Shown here: positions 25,946 through 34,517 of the stretch, piece by piece
How the letters are laid out: the number at the start of each line of letters is the position of its first letter
How positions within the stretch are numbered: the first letter of the stretch is position 1
DNA from: Novosphingobium profundi
GTDB lineage: Bacteria > Pseudomonadota > Alphaproteobacteria > Sphingomonadales > Sphingomonadaceae
Assembly: GCF_020524485.1 (NCBI RefSeq)
Contig: NZ_JAIVLF010000001.1
Span: forward strand, 558,001-622,000
Length of the DNA: 64,000 bases
Direction: 5' to 3'
Translations under genes and position numbers: made by a program
Notes under the pieces: model-generated
What the model was told of the DNA's origin: nothing
Databases searched by the model: none
The model's input: the letters and a program-made list of their open reading frames with translations, nothing else

Positions 25946-27061
25946 CTAGGCGAGAAGCTCCGAGACAGGCGTGTAATCGTAGCCCAGTTCGGTGGCGACG
26001 GCCTTGTAGGTGACCTTGCCGGCATGGACGTTGAGGCCCTCGGCAAGATGCGGATCGCGGGCCAGCGCGCCCTTCCAGCCCAGGTTCGCGATGGCAAGCG
26101 CGTGGGGCAGGGTCACGTTGTTGAGCGCGTAGGTGCTGGTGCGCGAGACCGCGCCGGGCATGTTGGCAACGCAGTAGTGGACGATGCCGTCGACCATGTA
26201 GGTCGGGTCGTCATGGGTGGTCGCGTGGCTGGTCTCGAAGCAGCCGCCCTGGTCGATGGCGACATCGACGAGGACCGCACCCTTCTTCATCGTGCCCAGC
26301 ATCTCACGGGTTACGAGCTTGGGAGCAGCCGCGCCCGGGATCAGTACCGCGCCAATGACGAGGTCGGCATCGGCCACGCTCTCGGCGAGGTTGGCAAGGC
26401 TCGAGAAGCGCGTCTTGGCGCGCGCCTCGAAGTAGTTGCCGAGGCGTTCGAGCACCTCGGGATTGCGGTCGAGGATCGTCACGTCCGCGCCAAGCCCTGC
26501 GGCCATCTGCGCGGCGTTGAAGCCGACCACACCGCCGCCGATGACGGCGACCTTGCCCGGCATCACGCCCGGAACGCCGCCGAGCAGTACGCCGCGTCCG
26601 CCCTGCGCCTTCTGGAGCGCGGTGGCGCCCGCCTGGATCGACATGCGGCCTGCAACCTGGCTCATCGGCTTCAGGAGCGGCAGCGCCCCATTCGGGCCGG
26701 TGACGGTCTCGTAGGCAATGGCGGTGACGCCCGACTTCAGAAGGTCTTCGGTCTGGGCGGGATCGGGCGCGAGGTGGAGGTAGGTGTAGAGGATCTGGCC
26801 TTCGCGCAGCATGGCGCGTTCCGGGGCAAGCGGTTCCTTGACCTTCACGATCATGTCGCAGCCCGCGAAGACCTCTTCGGCGGTCGCGATGACCTTGGCG
26901 CCAAGCGCGCTGTACTGCTCGTCAGTCGCGCCGATGCCCAGGCCCGCACCGCTCTGGACCCAGACCTCGTGGCCGTTGGCGACGAGTTCGCTGGCGCTCT
27001 CGGGGGTCAGGCCGACCCGGTATTCGTGGTTCTTGATTTCCGTGACGGTACCGACGCGCAT
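25946..27061 (-). CDS. ald: Alanine dehydrogenase
   Basis: 371-residue NAD-dependent enzyme for reversible L-alanine to pyruvate plus ammonium. Active-site regions are [11 protein letters not shown] (Arg), VKVKEPL (Lys) and YLHLAPD (His); the Rossmann motif is [26 protein letters not shown] (abridged here to [11 protein letters not shown]). Length equals the family norm. ATG at 27061 is used; a TTG two codons upstream is unlikely. Divergent from the Lrp-type gene, a standard arrangement for its regulator. Confidence 0.94.
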   Translation of the reverse strand: MRVGTVTEIKNHEYRVGLTPESASELVANGHEVWVQSGAGLGIGATDEQYSALGAKVIATAEEVFAGCDMIVKVKEPLAPERAMLREGQILYTYLHLAPDPAQTEDLLKSGVTAIAYETVTGPNGALPLLKPMSQVAGRMSIQAGATALQKAQGGRGVLLGGVPGVMPGKVAVIGGGVVGFNAAQMAAGLGADVTILDRNPEVLERLGNYFEARAKTRFSSLANLAESVADADLVIGAVLIPGAAAPKLVTREMLGTMKKGAVLVDVAIDQGGCFETSHATTHDDPTYMVDGIVHYCVANMPGAVSRTSTYALNNVTLPHALAIANLGWKGALARDPHLAEGLNVHAGKVTYKAVATELGYDYTPVSELLA

Positions 27062-27217
27062 GCGCAAACTCCCTGATCCGTGCCTGGAGAAGGTCCAGGC
27101 GCCTGATGGAATCAGCCTACAGGCGGCCTACCGCAAAGTTTTACCTCATTTGCCCTTGCGGTGGCTTGAAGTTCGAATAATTTTGCATCTCTATCTCAAT
27201 ATCTGGAAAAATTTTTC
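27062..27217. promoter_or_regulatory. Divergent ald/lrp control region
   Basis: This 156-base gap is AT-rich near the lrp end. GAAAAATTTTTC (27206-27217) is a perfect 12-base palindrome touching the lrp start codon, and AT-rich half-sites (AATAATTTTGC, CAATATC) lie upstream. This fits Lrp/AsnC binding at AT-rich, loosely palindromic sites that activate ald and repress lrp. The palindrome also covers the spacer of the GGA ribosome-binding site. Confidence 0.45.
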
Positions 27218-27673
27218 ATGGATCGTACCGACCGAGCCTTGTTGAAGGCGCTTCAGGCCGATTCCTCGCGTTCGATTGCCCAGCTGGCGGAAGAGGTCCA
27301 TCTTTCCGCCTCGGCCTGCCACCGCCGCATTCGCGCGCTGGAGGAGCAGGGGCTGATTGCGGGCTACGTGGCGCGGCTGGATGCGCGCCGGATCGGCCTG
27401 CCGGTCGAGGTCTTCGTCGAGATCGCGCTCACCAGCCAGAGCAGCGAGGCGATGGACCGCTTCGAGCGTTCGGTGCGCGACTTCGACGACATTCTCGAAT
27501 GCCACCTGATGAGCGGGGGCGCGGACTACCAGCTGCGCGTCGCGGCGGCCGATCTCGACCACTACGAGACGATCCACCGTGATTGCCTTTCGCGCCTGCC
27601 GGGGGTGTCCTCAATGAAGACCAGCTTCTCGCTGCGCCGGGTGAAGCGCTTTGCGGGCTACTCGGTGCCCTGA
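27218..27673 (+). CDS. Lrp/AsnC family regulator of alanine dehydrogenase
   Basis: 151-residue regulator with an N-terminal helix-turn-helix (SIAQLAEEVHLSASACHRRIRALE) and a C-terminal RAM ligand-binding domain (ECHLMSGGADYQLRVAAADL). Alanine-responsive relatives (AldR, BkdR type) stand divergent from ald. GGA about 11 bases upstream is the only ribosome-binding signal. The last 16 bases overlap the convergent antiporter gene. Confidence 0.9.
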   Translation: MDRTDRALLKALQADSSRSIAQLAEEVHLSASACHRRIRALEEQGLIAGYVARLDARRIGLPVEVFVEIALTSQSSEAMDRFERSVRDFDDILECHLMSGGADYQLRVAAADLDHYETIHRDCLSRLPGVSSMKTSFSLRRVKRFAGYSVP

Positions 27674-29445
27674 GGCGCCTCGCCACCGCGTCCGAGATGG
27701 AGCGGCTCGGTGATGATGCGGTCGTGCGCCACGCGCAGATCGCGCGCCTCGTGCTGGAGCGAGAGGCGCTCCTTGTCCATCTTGCGGTAAGTGCCCTCGG
27801 CGCGGTCGATGTCGTCGACCGAAAGGCCCAGACCATCCAGAATCGCGCGCGAAAGCGTGACCGCCGAGCCCAGAACCTCGCGCACGATGAAGCGCGCGGG
27901 GCTGTCCTTGAGCTTGAGGAGCGAACGGCGGTCGTAGACACGCGCGTAGATCGAGGCTTGCGGAAACGCGGTCTGGACCGCGCGCAGGAACGCATCGTCG
28001 AGCTGCTCGCCGTCGATGCAGAAGGCTATGATCTGGGCGTCCGAACAGCCCGCCTGGCGCAGGAGGTCAAGCCGGCGCCCATCGCCGAAGTAGACCTTGG
28101 CGCCGAAGCGCTGGGCGACGTCGATCATCTGGATATCGGTGTCGATGAGGGTGACGGCAATGTCGGCGGCATTCAGGATCTGCGCGACGGTCTGGCCAAA
28201 GCGCCCGTAGCCCACGATGATCGCGCTTGCCCCGTCCGCGCGTGGCCCCTCACGCTCTTCCCCGGCGCGCCCTTGCGGGGCCTCGCGGAAGCGACGGGTG
28301 GCCATCATCAGGAACGGGGTGGCGACCATCGAAAGGGTGACGATGGCGCCGAACAGGCTGGCGGCCCGGCTTTCGATCAGCATGGCCTCGCTGGCCTGCG
28401 CGAAGAGGACAAAGCCGAATTCACCGCCCTGGCTGAGCAGGAACCCCAGTGCGAGCGCGCTGCGCCATTTCATCTTGAAGGCCAGGCCAAGAGCAAAGAT
28501 GATGGCCGCCTTCGCAGCGATGAGGGCAAGGGCCATTGAGACCACGAAGAGCGGGCGCTCGGCAATGGCCGAAAGGTCGAGCATCATGCCGACGGCCATG
28601 AAGAACAGGCCCAGAAGGAGCGAGCGGAACGGCTCGACGTCGGCTTCGAGTTCGTGCCGGTAAGGCGAATCGGCGAGCATGACGCCCGCGATGAAGGCAC
28701 CGAGCGCGGTCGAAAGGCCAAGCGCCTGCATCAGTGCGGCCGAGGCGATGACCGTGAAGAGCGCGGCAAAGACGAACATCTCGCGCTCGCCCAGGTTGCC
28801 GATGAGCCGGAACAGGGGGCGGATCACGAAGCGCCCGGCGGCAACGAGGCCGACGATGGCCAGGACGGTCATGACCGCGAGCTGCCAGCCCGGAGGGCCT
28901 TCGGGGAGGTCCGGGTTGCGGTTCATCGCCGCGATGATCGTGATCAGCGGGATGATCGAGAGATCCTGGAACAGCAGGATCGCGAAGGCGCGCTCGCCAA
29001 AGGGGCTGTTGAGGCGGCCTGCGCTTTGCAGCATGGGCAGGACCTGCGCGGTCGAGGACAGGCCGAGCGGCAGCCCCAGCGCGAGCGAAGCCTGGAGGGT
29101 GAAGGGCGTGAAGCTGTAGATGATCGCCGAGATAGCAAGACCACACAGCGCGACCTGGAGGAAGCCCAGTCCGAAGATCTCGCTGCGCATGCGCCACAGG
29201 CGGCGCGGCGCCAGTTCGAGGCCGACGATGAAGAGGAGGAGGGTGATGCCCAGTTCGGCAAAGTCGATCTTGCCCTGCGCATCCCCGATCAGACCGAGCG
29301 CATAGGGGCCCAGGATTGCGCCTGCGAGCAGATAGCCCAGCGTTGCGCCCAGCCCCAGGCGGCGGAACAGCAGCACGAAGACGAGGGCGGTTCCCAAGAG
29401 GAAGAATCCTTCCTGGAGCAGGAACGCCTGGCCATGCTCTTCCAT
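27658..29445 (-). CDS. Kef-type monovalent cation:proton antiporter (CPA2)
   Basis: 595-residue membrane protein: about twelve transmembrane helices of the Na+/H+ exchanger domain (residues 10-385; FQDLSIIPLI holds the conserved Gln-Asp ion site) followed by a cytosolic TrkA-N/RCK domain with VGYGRFGQTVAQIL and an acidic LIDTD for NAD(H). This fits glutathione- or nucleotide-gated K+ efflux systems (KefB/KefC). The C-terminal tail is polar. The 3' end overlaps the convergent lrp-type gene by 16 bases. Confidence 0.9.
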   Translation of the reverse strand: MEEHGQAFLLQEGFFLLGTALVFVLLFRRLGLGATLGYLLAGAILGPYALGLIGDAQGKIDFAELGITLLLFIVGLELAPRRLWRMRSEIFGLGFLQVALCGLAISAIIYSFTPFTLQASLALGLPLGLSSTAQVLPMLQSAGRLNSPFGERAFAILLFQDLSIIPLITIIAAMNRNPDLPEGPPGWQLAVMTVLAIVGLVAAGRFVIRPLFRLIGNLGEREMFVFAALFTVIASAALMQALGLSTALGAFIAGVMLADSPYRHELEADVEPFRSLLLGLFFMAVGMMLDLSAIAERPLFVVSMALALIAAKAAIIFALGLAFKMKWRSALALGFLLSQGGEFGFVLFAQASEAMLIESRAASLFGAIVTLSMVATPFLMMATRRFREAPQGRAGEEREGPRADGASAIIVGYGRFGQTVAQILNAADIAVTLIDTDIQMIDVAQRFGAKVYFGDGRRLDLLRQAGCSDAQIIAFCIDGEQLDDAFLRAVQTAFPQASIYARVYDRRSLLKLKDSPARFIVREVLGSAVTLSRAILDGLGLSVDDIDRAEGTYRKMDKERLSLQHEARDLRVAHDRIITEPLHLGRGGEAPQGTE

Positions 29446-29544
29446 GCGATCTTTCCTCGTCGTGTCGGCCAGAGCCGGTCAGGTTGCAGCTTGGCCGAAG
29501 CCGGGGCGCGTAACCTAGGGATTGTCCTTGGCGTTACCAAGAGT

Positions 29545-29970
29545 TCAGCGCGGGAGAATGCCCCGGCAGACGTAGCCCAGCACCTTGCCCTGCGCGGTGT
29601 CCCATTGCAGCGCCCCGCTTTGCGGCGAAGAATTCGTGCCGCTGCCGATCGTGCGGCCATCGGGCGCGACGATCGACCAGCTCACGATACGGTGGCGACC
29701 GCCCGCGCAATTGACGGCGCGCCTGTAGTAGAGCGTGGTGCCCTTGGGGTAGGCCCCGCGCCGCGACTGAAGCACGTTCGCCTCGATGTAGGTGCGCGTG
29801 TTTCCGGCGATCCGGATCGATGCCGTGTCGACGAGCACCGCGCGGCCCAGCGTGCGCTCGACATCGCGAGCGAAGAGGCGCTGCCACTGGCCCGGGGGCA
29901 GCGGGGCTGCGGCCAGGTTCGCGGGCAGGACGAGTGCGGCGAGCGCCAGCGCGAGAGACACAGTCTTCAC
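29545..29970 (-). CDS. Exported protein of unknown function downstream of ftsK
   Basis: 141-residue predicted periplasmic protein: signal peptide MKTVSLALALAALVLPANLAAA, then a small beta-rich domain with VDTASIRIAGNTRTYIEANV and two cysteines (VNCAGG, YVCRG). The pattern resembles surface-adhesin-E-like domains found in many secreted hypotheticals, but I cannot name it firmly. GTG start overlaps the ftsK stop (GTGA), so it is translationally coupled to ftsK. Confidence 0.7.
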   Translation of the reverse strand: MKTVSLALALAALVLPANLAAAPLPPGQWQRLFARDVERTLGRAVLVDTASIRIAGNTRTYIEANVLQSRRGAYPKGTTLYYRRAVNCAGGRHRIVSWSIVAPDGRTIGSGTNSSPQSGALQWDTAQGKVLGYVCRGILPR

Positions 29971-32417
29971 AGCGGGTTGCCGTTCTCGTCGCGGTAGATG
30001 TCGCGGCGGCCGACGTGGTTGGCCGGGCCGACGTAGCCGTCGTTTTCCATGCGCTCCACCCACTTGGCCGCGGTGTTGTAGCCCACGCCCATCTGGCGCT
30101 GGAGCCAGGAGACCGAGACCTTCTGGTTCTCGAAGACGAGCTGGCAGACCTGGCGGTACTTGCGCTCCTCGGGCTGGTCGGAGGCGGTGGCGTCGAGGTC
30201 GTCGAAGCCGAAGCTGCCTTCCTCGGGTTCTTCGGTGACGGCCTCGATGTATTCGGGCTTGCCCTGGGTGCGCCAGTGATCGGCGACGTGCTCGACTTCC
30301 TCGTCCGAGACGAAGGGGCCGTGGACGCGCTTGATGGGGTCGGTGCTGGGCTTGTAGAGCATGTCGCCCTTGCCCAGCAGCTGCTCGGCGCCCTGTTCGC
30401 CCAGGATCGTGCGGCTGTCGATGCGGCTGGTGACGGCGAAGGAGATACGGGTCGGAAGGTTGGCCTTGATGACGCCGGTGATGACGTCGACCGAGGGGCG
30501 CTGGGTTGCCATGATGAGGTGGATGCCCGCCGCGCGGCTCTTTTGCGAGAGGCGCTGGATGAGCACTTCGATTTCCTTGCCCACGGTCACCATGAGGTCG
30601 GCGAGCTCGTCGACGATGAGGACGATCTGGGGGAGAACCTCGTAGTCGAGCTGGTTCTCCTCGTAGAGCGCCTCGCCCGTCTCGGCATCGAAGCCGGTCT
30701 GGACGCGGCGGCCGAGCGGCTCGCCCTTGGCGGCCGCCTTGCGCACCTTTTCGTTGAAACCGGCCAGGTTGCGCACCGAGACCTCGCTCATCATGCGGTA
30801 GCGCCGTTCCATTTCCTCGACCGCCCACTTGAGCGCGCGCACCGCCTTGGGCGGGTCGGTCACCACCGGCGAGAGCAGGTGGGGGATATCGTCGTAGCTC
30901 TTGAGTTCGAGGACCTTTGGGTCGACCAGGATCAGGCGGCACTGCGCGGGCGTCAGGCGGTAGAGCAGCGAGAGCAGGATGGCGTTGAGGCCGACCGATT
31001 TACCCGAGCCGGTCGTACCTGCAACCAGCAGGTGGGGCATGGTGGCAAGGTCAGCCACGACAGGCTCGCCCGCGATGTCCTTGCCCAGGATGATCGGCAG
31101 CATGCCCTTGTGGTGGGCGAAGGCTTCGGAGGCGACCATCTCCTTGAACGAGACCATCTGGCGGTCCGCGTTCGGCAGCTCGATGCCCATGACCGTGCGG
31201 CCTGGGATGGAGGAAACGCGCGCCGAGATCGCGGACATGTTGCGCGCGATGTCATCGGCTAGGCCGACCACGCGGCTGGACTTGATGCCGGGCGCGGGTT
31301 CCAGCTCGTACATGGTGACGACCGGGCCCGTGCGTACCGCGGTGATCTCGCCCTTGACGTTGAAGTCGTCAAGCACGGTTTCGAGGAGACGTGCGTTGCG
31401 CTCGAGGCTGAGCTTGTCGATCTCCTTGTCCGAGCCTTCGGGCGGATCGGTAAGGATGTCGAGCGAGGGCAGCTTGTATTCGTCGAACAGGTCGGTCTGG
31501 CTCGATCCTACGCCGATCTGTGCAGGCTTGGCCGCGCGCTGGCTGTCGACGATGGCGGGCGCACGGCGCGGCGCGGTGTCGGAAAGGCCCACGGCCGCGC
31601 CGCTGCGCGCGTCCTCGCGCGCGGCCTTCGCCGGAGCGTCGGGTTCGAAGGGAAGGGCATCTTCCTCGTCCTCGCTCGATGCGCGGCCCTTGCGCCGGGC
31701 CTTGGGCGCGCGCGGCTCCTTGCCTTCGCGGGTAAAGCGCGAGGGGGAGGGCAGCGCCTGGGGCAGGCGGCCGATGCGGCCGGGAAGCGAGAGCAGGCGC
31801 GCCCAGTCGAGCGCGAAGACGCGTCCGATGAGCGTGAGCCCCACAACAAAGAAGACAAGCGCAACGCCGATCTTGATCCAGACCACGGCGGCGGGCGGGG
31901 CCAGGCCAGCGAGCGCATCGACGAGGAACGCGCCCAGAAGCCCGGACATGCCGCCCATCGAGGCGGGCAGCGTGCCGCCCGGCTCGGAGAACCACAAGGA
32001 GAGGACCGTCGTGATCAGCATCATCGCGACCACCAGCATGGCAACCGGTTTCCACCAGCGCTGGTTGGAAGGTTCGGCCTCGGCGTCCTCTTCTTCCACC
32101 AGCAGCCAGAGCTTGCGGGCAAAGACATAAAGAAGCGGGACGAAGAGCCAGGCGACGGGGCCAAAGTAGAACAGGAACTGGTCGGCCACCCAGGCGCCGA
32201 CCGGGCCCATCCAGTTCTGCACCTCACCGCCCGCGGCGGTCGAGGCAGACGGATCGGTCTGGCTGTAGGTTGCAAGCGCGGTGATCAGGAACAGCATGGC
32301 GGCAAAGAGCACCACCGCCCCGCCCAGTTCGCCCGCACGGCGCACCGAGCGGCGAAGCACGGCGCGCCAGTCCGGCTTACCCGCGCGCTGTCCGGAGCCG
32401 ATTGCCCGAGATGCCAT
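29967..32417 (-). CDS. ftsK: DNA translocase FtsK
   Basis: 816-residue septal DNA pump that clears and aligns chromosome termini at division. Four transmembrane segments lie in the first 210 residues, followed by a charged linker (about 225-330), the alpha/beta motor with Walker A GTTGSGKS at about 467-474 and IVLIVDELADLM as Walker B, and a C-terminal winged-helix gamma domain (VSVSWLQRQMGVGYNTAAKW) for KOPS recognition. ATG at 32417 (MASRAIG) has GGGA nine bases upstream; an ATG 16 codons earlier is less likely. Confidence 0.95.
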   Translation of the reverse strand: MASRAIGSGQRAGKPDWRAVLRRSVRRAGELGGAVVLFAAMLFLITALATYSQTDPSASTAAGGEVQNWMGPVGAWVADQFLFYFGPVAWLFVPLLYVFARKLWLLVEEEDAEAEPSNQRWWKPVAMLVVAMMLITTVLSLWFSEPGGTLPASMGGMSGLLGAFLVDALAGLAPPAAVVWIKIGVALVFFVVGLTLIGRVFALDWARLLSLPGRIGRLPQALPSPSRFTREGKEPRAPKARRKGRASSEDEEDALPFEPDAPAKAAREDARSGAAVGLSDTAPRRAPAIVDSQRAAKPAQIGVGSSQTDLFDEYKLPSLDILTDPPEGSDKEIDKLSLERNARLLETVLDDFNVKGEITAVRTGPVVTMYELEPAPGIKSSRVVGLADDIARNMSAISARVSSIPGRTVMGIELPNADRQMVSFKEMVASEAFAHHKGMLPIILGKDIAGEPVVADLATMPHLLVAGTTGSGKSVGLNAILLSLLYRLTPAQCRLILVDPKVLELKSYDDIPHLLSPVVTDPPKAVRALKWAVEEMERRYRMMSEVSVRNLAGFNEKVRKAAAKGEPLGRRVQTGFDAETGEALYEENQLDYEVLPQIVLIVDELADLMVTVGKEIEVLIQRLSQKSRAAGIHLIMATQRPSVDVITGVIKANLPTRISFAVTSRIDSRTILGEQGAEQLLGKGDMLYKPSTDPIKRVHGPFVSDEEVEHVADHWRTQGKPEYIEAVTEEPEEGSFGFDDLDATASDQPEERKYRQVCQLVFENQKVSVSWLQRQMGVGYNTAAKWVERMENDGYVGPANHVGRRDIYRDENGNPL

Positions 32418-32450
32418 GATCGAATTCCCGCGTATTGAAAAATGGGCCCT

Positions 32451-32483
32451 AAACCGCCCGATCATGCGCAGGCGGGGCGGTTT
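32451..32483. terminator. Hairpin between thiE and ftsK
   Basis: AAACCGCCC pairs with GGGCGGTTT around a 15-base loop, followed by TTTTC on the + strand and TTTAGG on the - strand. Both flanking genes are on the - strand, so it probably ends thiE transcripts. Confidence 0.45.
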
Positions 32484-32504
32484 TCGTCAAGAACAGAGGG
32501 GGAA

Positions 32505-33095
32505 TCAGGCTGTGGGCGGATGGCGCGAATCGCCGGAAAGTCCGTCGATTGCGGCCCAGCGTGCGATGCCCCGAGCCTGGGCGCGGTGGGCGTTCATTCC
32601 TCCAAGGGCGATGACAGGGACATGCGCGCGCGCCGCGATGGCGCGAAAGCGCAAGGGGCCCAGCACCTGCCCGCCCGGGTGCGAGCGGGTCACGAAGACG
32701 GGCGAGAGCAGTATCGCATCGACGCGCGCGGCGTGGGCGGCACGCACTTCGGCGAGCGAGTGGACGGTGACGAGCCGAAGGCTCTGCGCCCCCGGTGCCA
32801 GCAGACGCGCGCTTCCATAGGCGCCGTCCGCGCCCCAGCGGCGCGCCTGCGCGACAGTCCCGGCCAGGATCACGGTATGGCCGTAGGCCCGCGCCGTCCG
32901 GGCAAGCTGGGTGAAGCGGGCTCGCCGAGCCGGTCCGTCCAGGTGGTAGTGGCGGTAGATGAAGCCTGATCCACGCGGCAGGCGGGCCAGCGCGCGCTCC
33001 AGCCCCGGATCGTTGCGCGCATCGCTGATGAGCCAGTGGCGGGGAAGGGGCCTTGCTTGTGGCTTGCGCGGATTCGATGGGTGGCAGTTCGGCAC
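32505..33095 (-). CDS. thiE: Thiamine phosphate synthase/TenI family protein
   Basis: About 196-residue TIM-barrel of the ThiE/TenI family, which joins the thiazole and pyrimidine moieties of thiamine. WLISDARND opens the barrel and DAILLSPVFVTRSHPGG with VIALGGMNA closes it, matching the phosphate-binding end. The YRHYHL segment replaces the usual YRxK, so catalysis should not be taken for granted. Start uncertain: GTG at 33095 avoids overlap with the divergent gene; ATG at 33119 would overlap it by two bases. Confidence 0.75.
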   Translation of the reverse strand: MPNCHPSNPRKPQARPLPRHWLISDARNDPGLERALARLPRGSGFIYRHYHLDGPARRARFTQLARTARAYGHTVILAGTVAQARRWGADGAYGSARLLAPGAQSLRLVTVHSLAEVRAAHAARVDAILLSPVFVTRSHPGGQVLGPLRFRAIAARAHVPVIALGGMNAHRAQARGIARWAAIDGLSGDSRHPPTA

Positions 33096-33117
33096 GGGGA
33101 CGCTATAGCAGCGCGCC

Positions 33118-33780
33118 ATGAATGAGCCAGTCACTCCCCTTCGCGAGGTGCGCGAAAGCATCGCGCACGCGGCCCGGATCGCCCAGCGCGAGACCTCGGG
33201 CATCGAACTCATCGCCATTTCCAAGACCCACGGGGTGGACGCGATCCGTCCGTTGATCGCGGAAGGCCAGCGCGTGTTCGGTGAGAACCGCGTGCAGGAA
33301 GCGCAGGAGAAGTGGCCCGCACTGCGCGAGGAGTACCCCGATCTGGTGCTGCACCTCGTCGGCCAGCTGCAGTCGAACAAGGCCGAGGACGCGGTCGCGC
33401 TGTTCGACTGCATCCACTCGCTCGACCGCCCCTCGCTGGTGAGCGCGCTGGGTAAGGCGATGGCGAAGGCCGGGCGCAAGGTGCCCTGCTTCGTGCAGGT
33501 CAATATCGGCGACGAGGACCAGAAGGGTGGCTGCGCCATTGCCGACGTCCCGGCGCTGCTGGAGGCCGCGCGCGAGGCAGACATTCCGGTGATTGGCCTG
33601 ATGTGCGTGCCGCCGCTCGGTATCGAGGCGGCGCCCTTCTTCGCGCTTCTCGCCAAGATCGCGCAGGATAACGGCCTCGAGCAGCTCTCGATGGGTATGA
33701 GCGGCGACTTCGAGATCGCGATCATGCTGGGCGCGACCCACGTGCGCGTCGGTTCGGCGCTGTTCGGCGCGCGCGACTGA
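33118..33780 (+). CDS. YggS/PROSC family PLP homeostasis protein
   Basis: 220-residue alanine racemase-like TIM barrel that carries PLP on a lysine (about K36 in LIAISKTHG) and buffers free PLP; it has no established enzymatic activity. GENRVQEAQEKWP, HLVGQLQSNKAEDA and LSMGMSGDFEIAIMLGATHVRVGSALFG are family signatures. Divergent from thiE with about 22 bases between starts. Confidence 0.92.
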   Translation: MNEPVTPLREVRESIAHAARIAQRETSGIELIAISKTHGVDAIRPLIAEGQRVFGENRVQEAQEKWPALREEYPDLVLHLVGQLQSNKAEDAVALFDCIHSLDRPSLVSALGKAMAKAGRKVPCFVQVNIGDEDQKGGCAIADVPALLEAAREADIPVIGLMCVPPLGIEAAPFFALLAKIAQDNGLEQLSMGMSGDFEIAIMLGATHVRVGSALFGARD

Positions 33781-33809
33781 GCCGGAGCGCGCTCCTTCTG
33801 CGCGCCGGT

Positions 33810-34439
33810 TTAGCCGCGTGCGGTCAGGAGCGCGATCCCGAAGGCCACGAACAGCCCGCCGGTCAGCTTGTTGAAGAGGTTCTTCACGCTGGGGCGCTCC
33901 AGAACGCGCCCCATTGAGCGTCCGCCCAGTGCATAGGTCATGTACCAGAAGCTCTCGATCACCGCGAAAGTGGCGAGGAGCACGGCGAACTGCGGCCCGG
34001 TGGGCTGAGCGGGGTCGATGAACTGGGGCAGAAGTGCTGCGGCGAAGAGGATGGCCTTGGGGTTGCTGAGCGAAATCGCAAGGCCGCCCCGGTAGAGCGC
34101 GCCCGCGCCGAGGCGTGCCGGAGGCAGGTGATCTTCGGCCACATCGAGGAGGCCCGCCCGGGTACGCCAGGCCTTGATCCCCAGGTACACGAGGTAGGCC
34201 GCGCCCGCATAGCGCAGCGCTGTGAAGAGGCCAGGCACGGCCACCAGCAGGGTCGAGAGCCCCGCGACCGACGCGGTGAGGAGGAGCATCAGCCCCGAAA
34301 GGCACCCCGCCATCGCTGCAAAGGTGCGCGCCAGGCCGAAATCGACACTGCGCGTCAGGATATGCAGCATGTTGGGGCCGGGCGTGGCGCTGATCGCAAA
34401 GACGGTCAGGGCAAAGAGCCACCAGGTGTGGAGGGTCAT
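33810..34439 (-). CDS. LysE/RhtB family amino-acid exporter
   Basis: 209-residue membrane protein with six hydrophobic segments. ISATPGPNMLHIL near the N-terminus and ISLSNPKAILFAAALLPQF are the LysE/RhtB signatures. It exports an amino acid or similar compound (homoserine lactone-type substrates are known for the family). GGAAACTCC precedes the start. Confidence 0.9.
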   Translation of the reverse strand: MTLHTWWLFALTVFAISATPGPNMLHILTRSVDFGLARTFAAMAGCLSGLMLLLTASVAGLSTLLVAVPGLFTALRYAGAAYLVYLGIKAWRTRAGLLDVAEDHLPPARLGAGALYRGGLAISLSNPKAILFAAALLPQFIDPAQPTGPQFAVLLATFAVIESFWYMTYALGGRSMGRVLERPSVKNLFNKLTGGLFVAFGIALLTARG

Positions 34440-34465
34440 TTCGGGAGTTTCCGCGCAAACGACAA

Positions 34466-34498
34466 CGCCGCGCCGGAGAGCGTATCTCCAGCGCGGCG
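34466..34498 (-). terminator. Terminator of pyruvate kinase gene
   Basis: CGCCGCGC pairs with GCGCGGCG, extended by an inner GGAG/CTCC. Read on the - strand it follows the pyk stop by about 20 bases and is followed by TTGTCGTTT, a weak T-run. Confidence 0.6.
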
Positions 34499-34517
34499 CT
34501 GCGGCATGTATGGGCGA

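Noticed and set aside
29545..30942. 465-codon frame continuing upstream of the exported protein into ftsK
   Set aside because: The part above 29970 is an out-of-frame reading of ftsK; the signal peptide starting at the GTG marks the true start.
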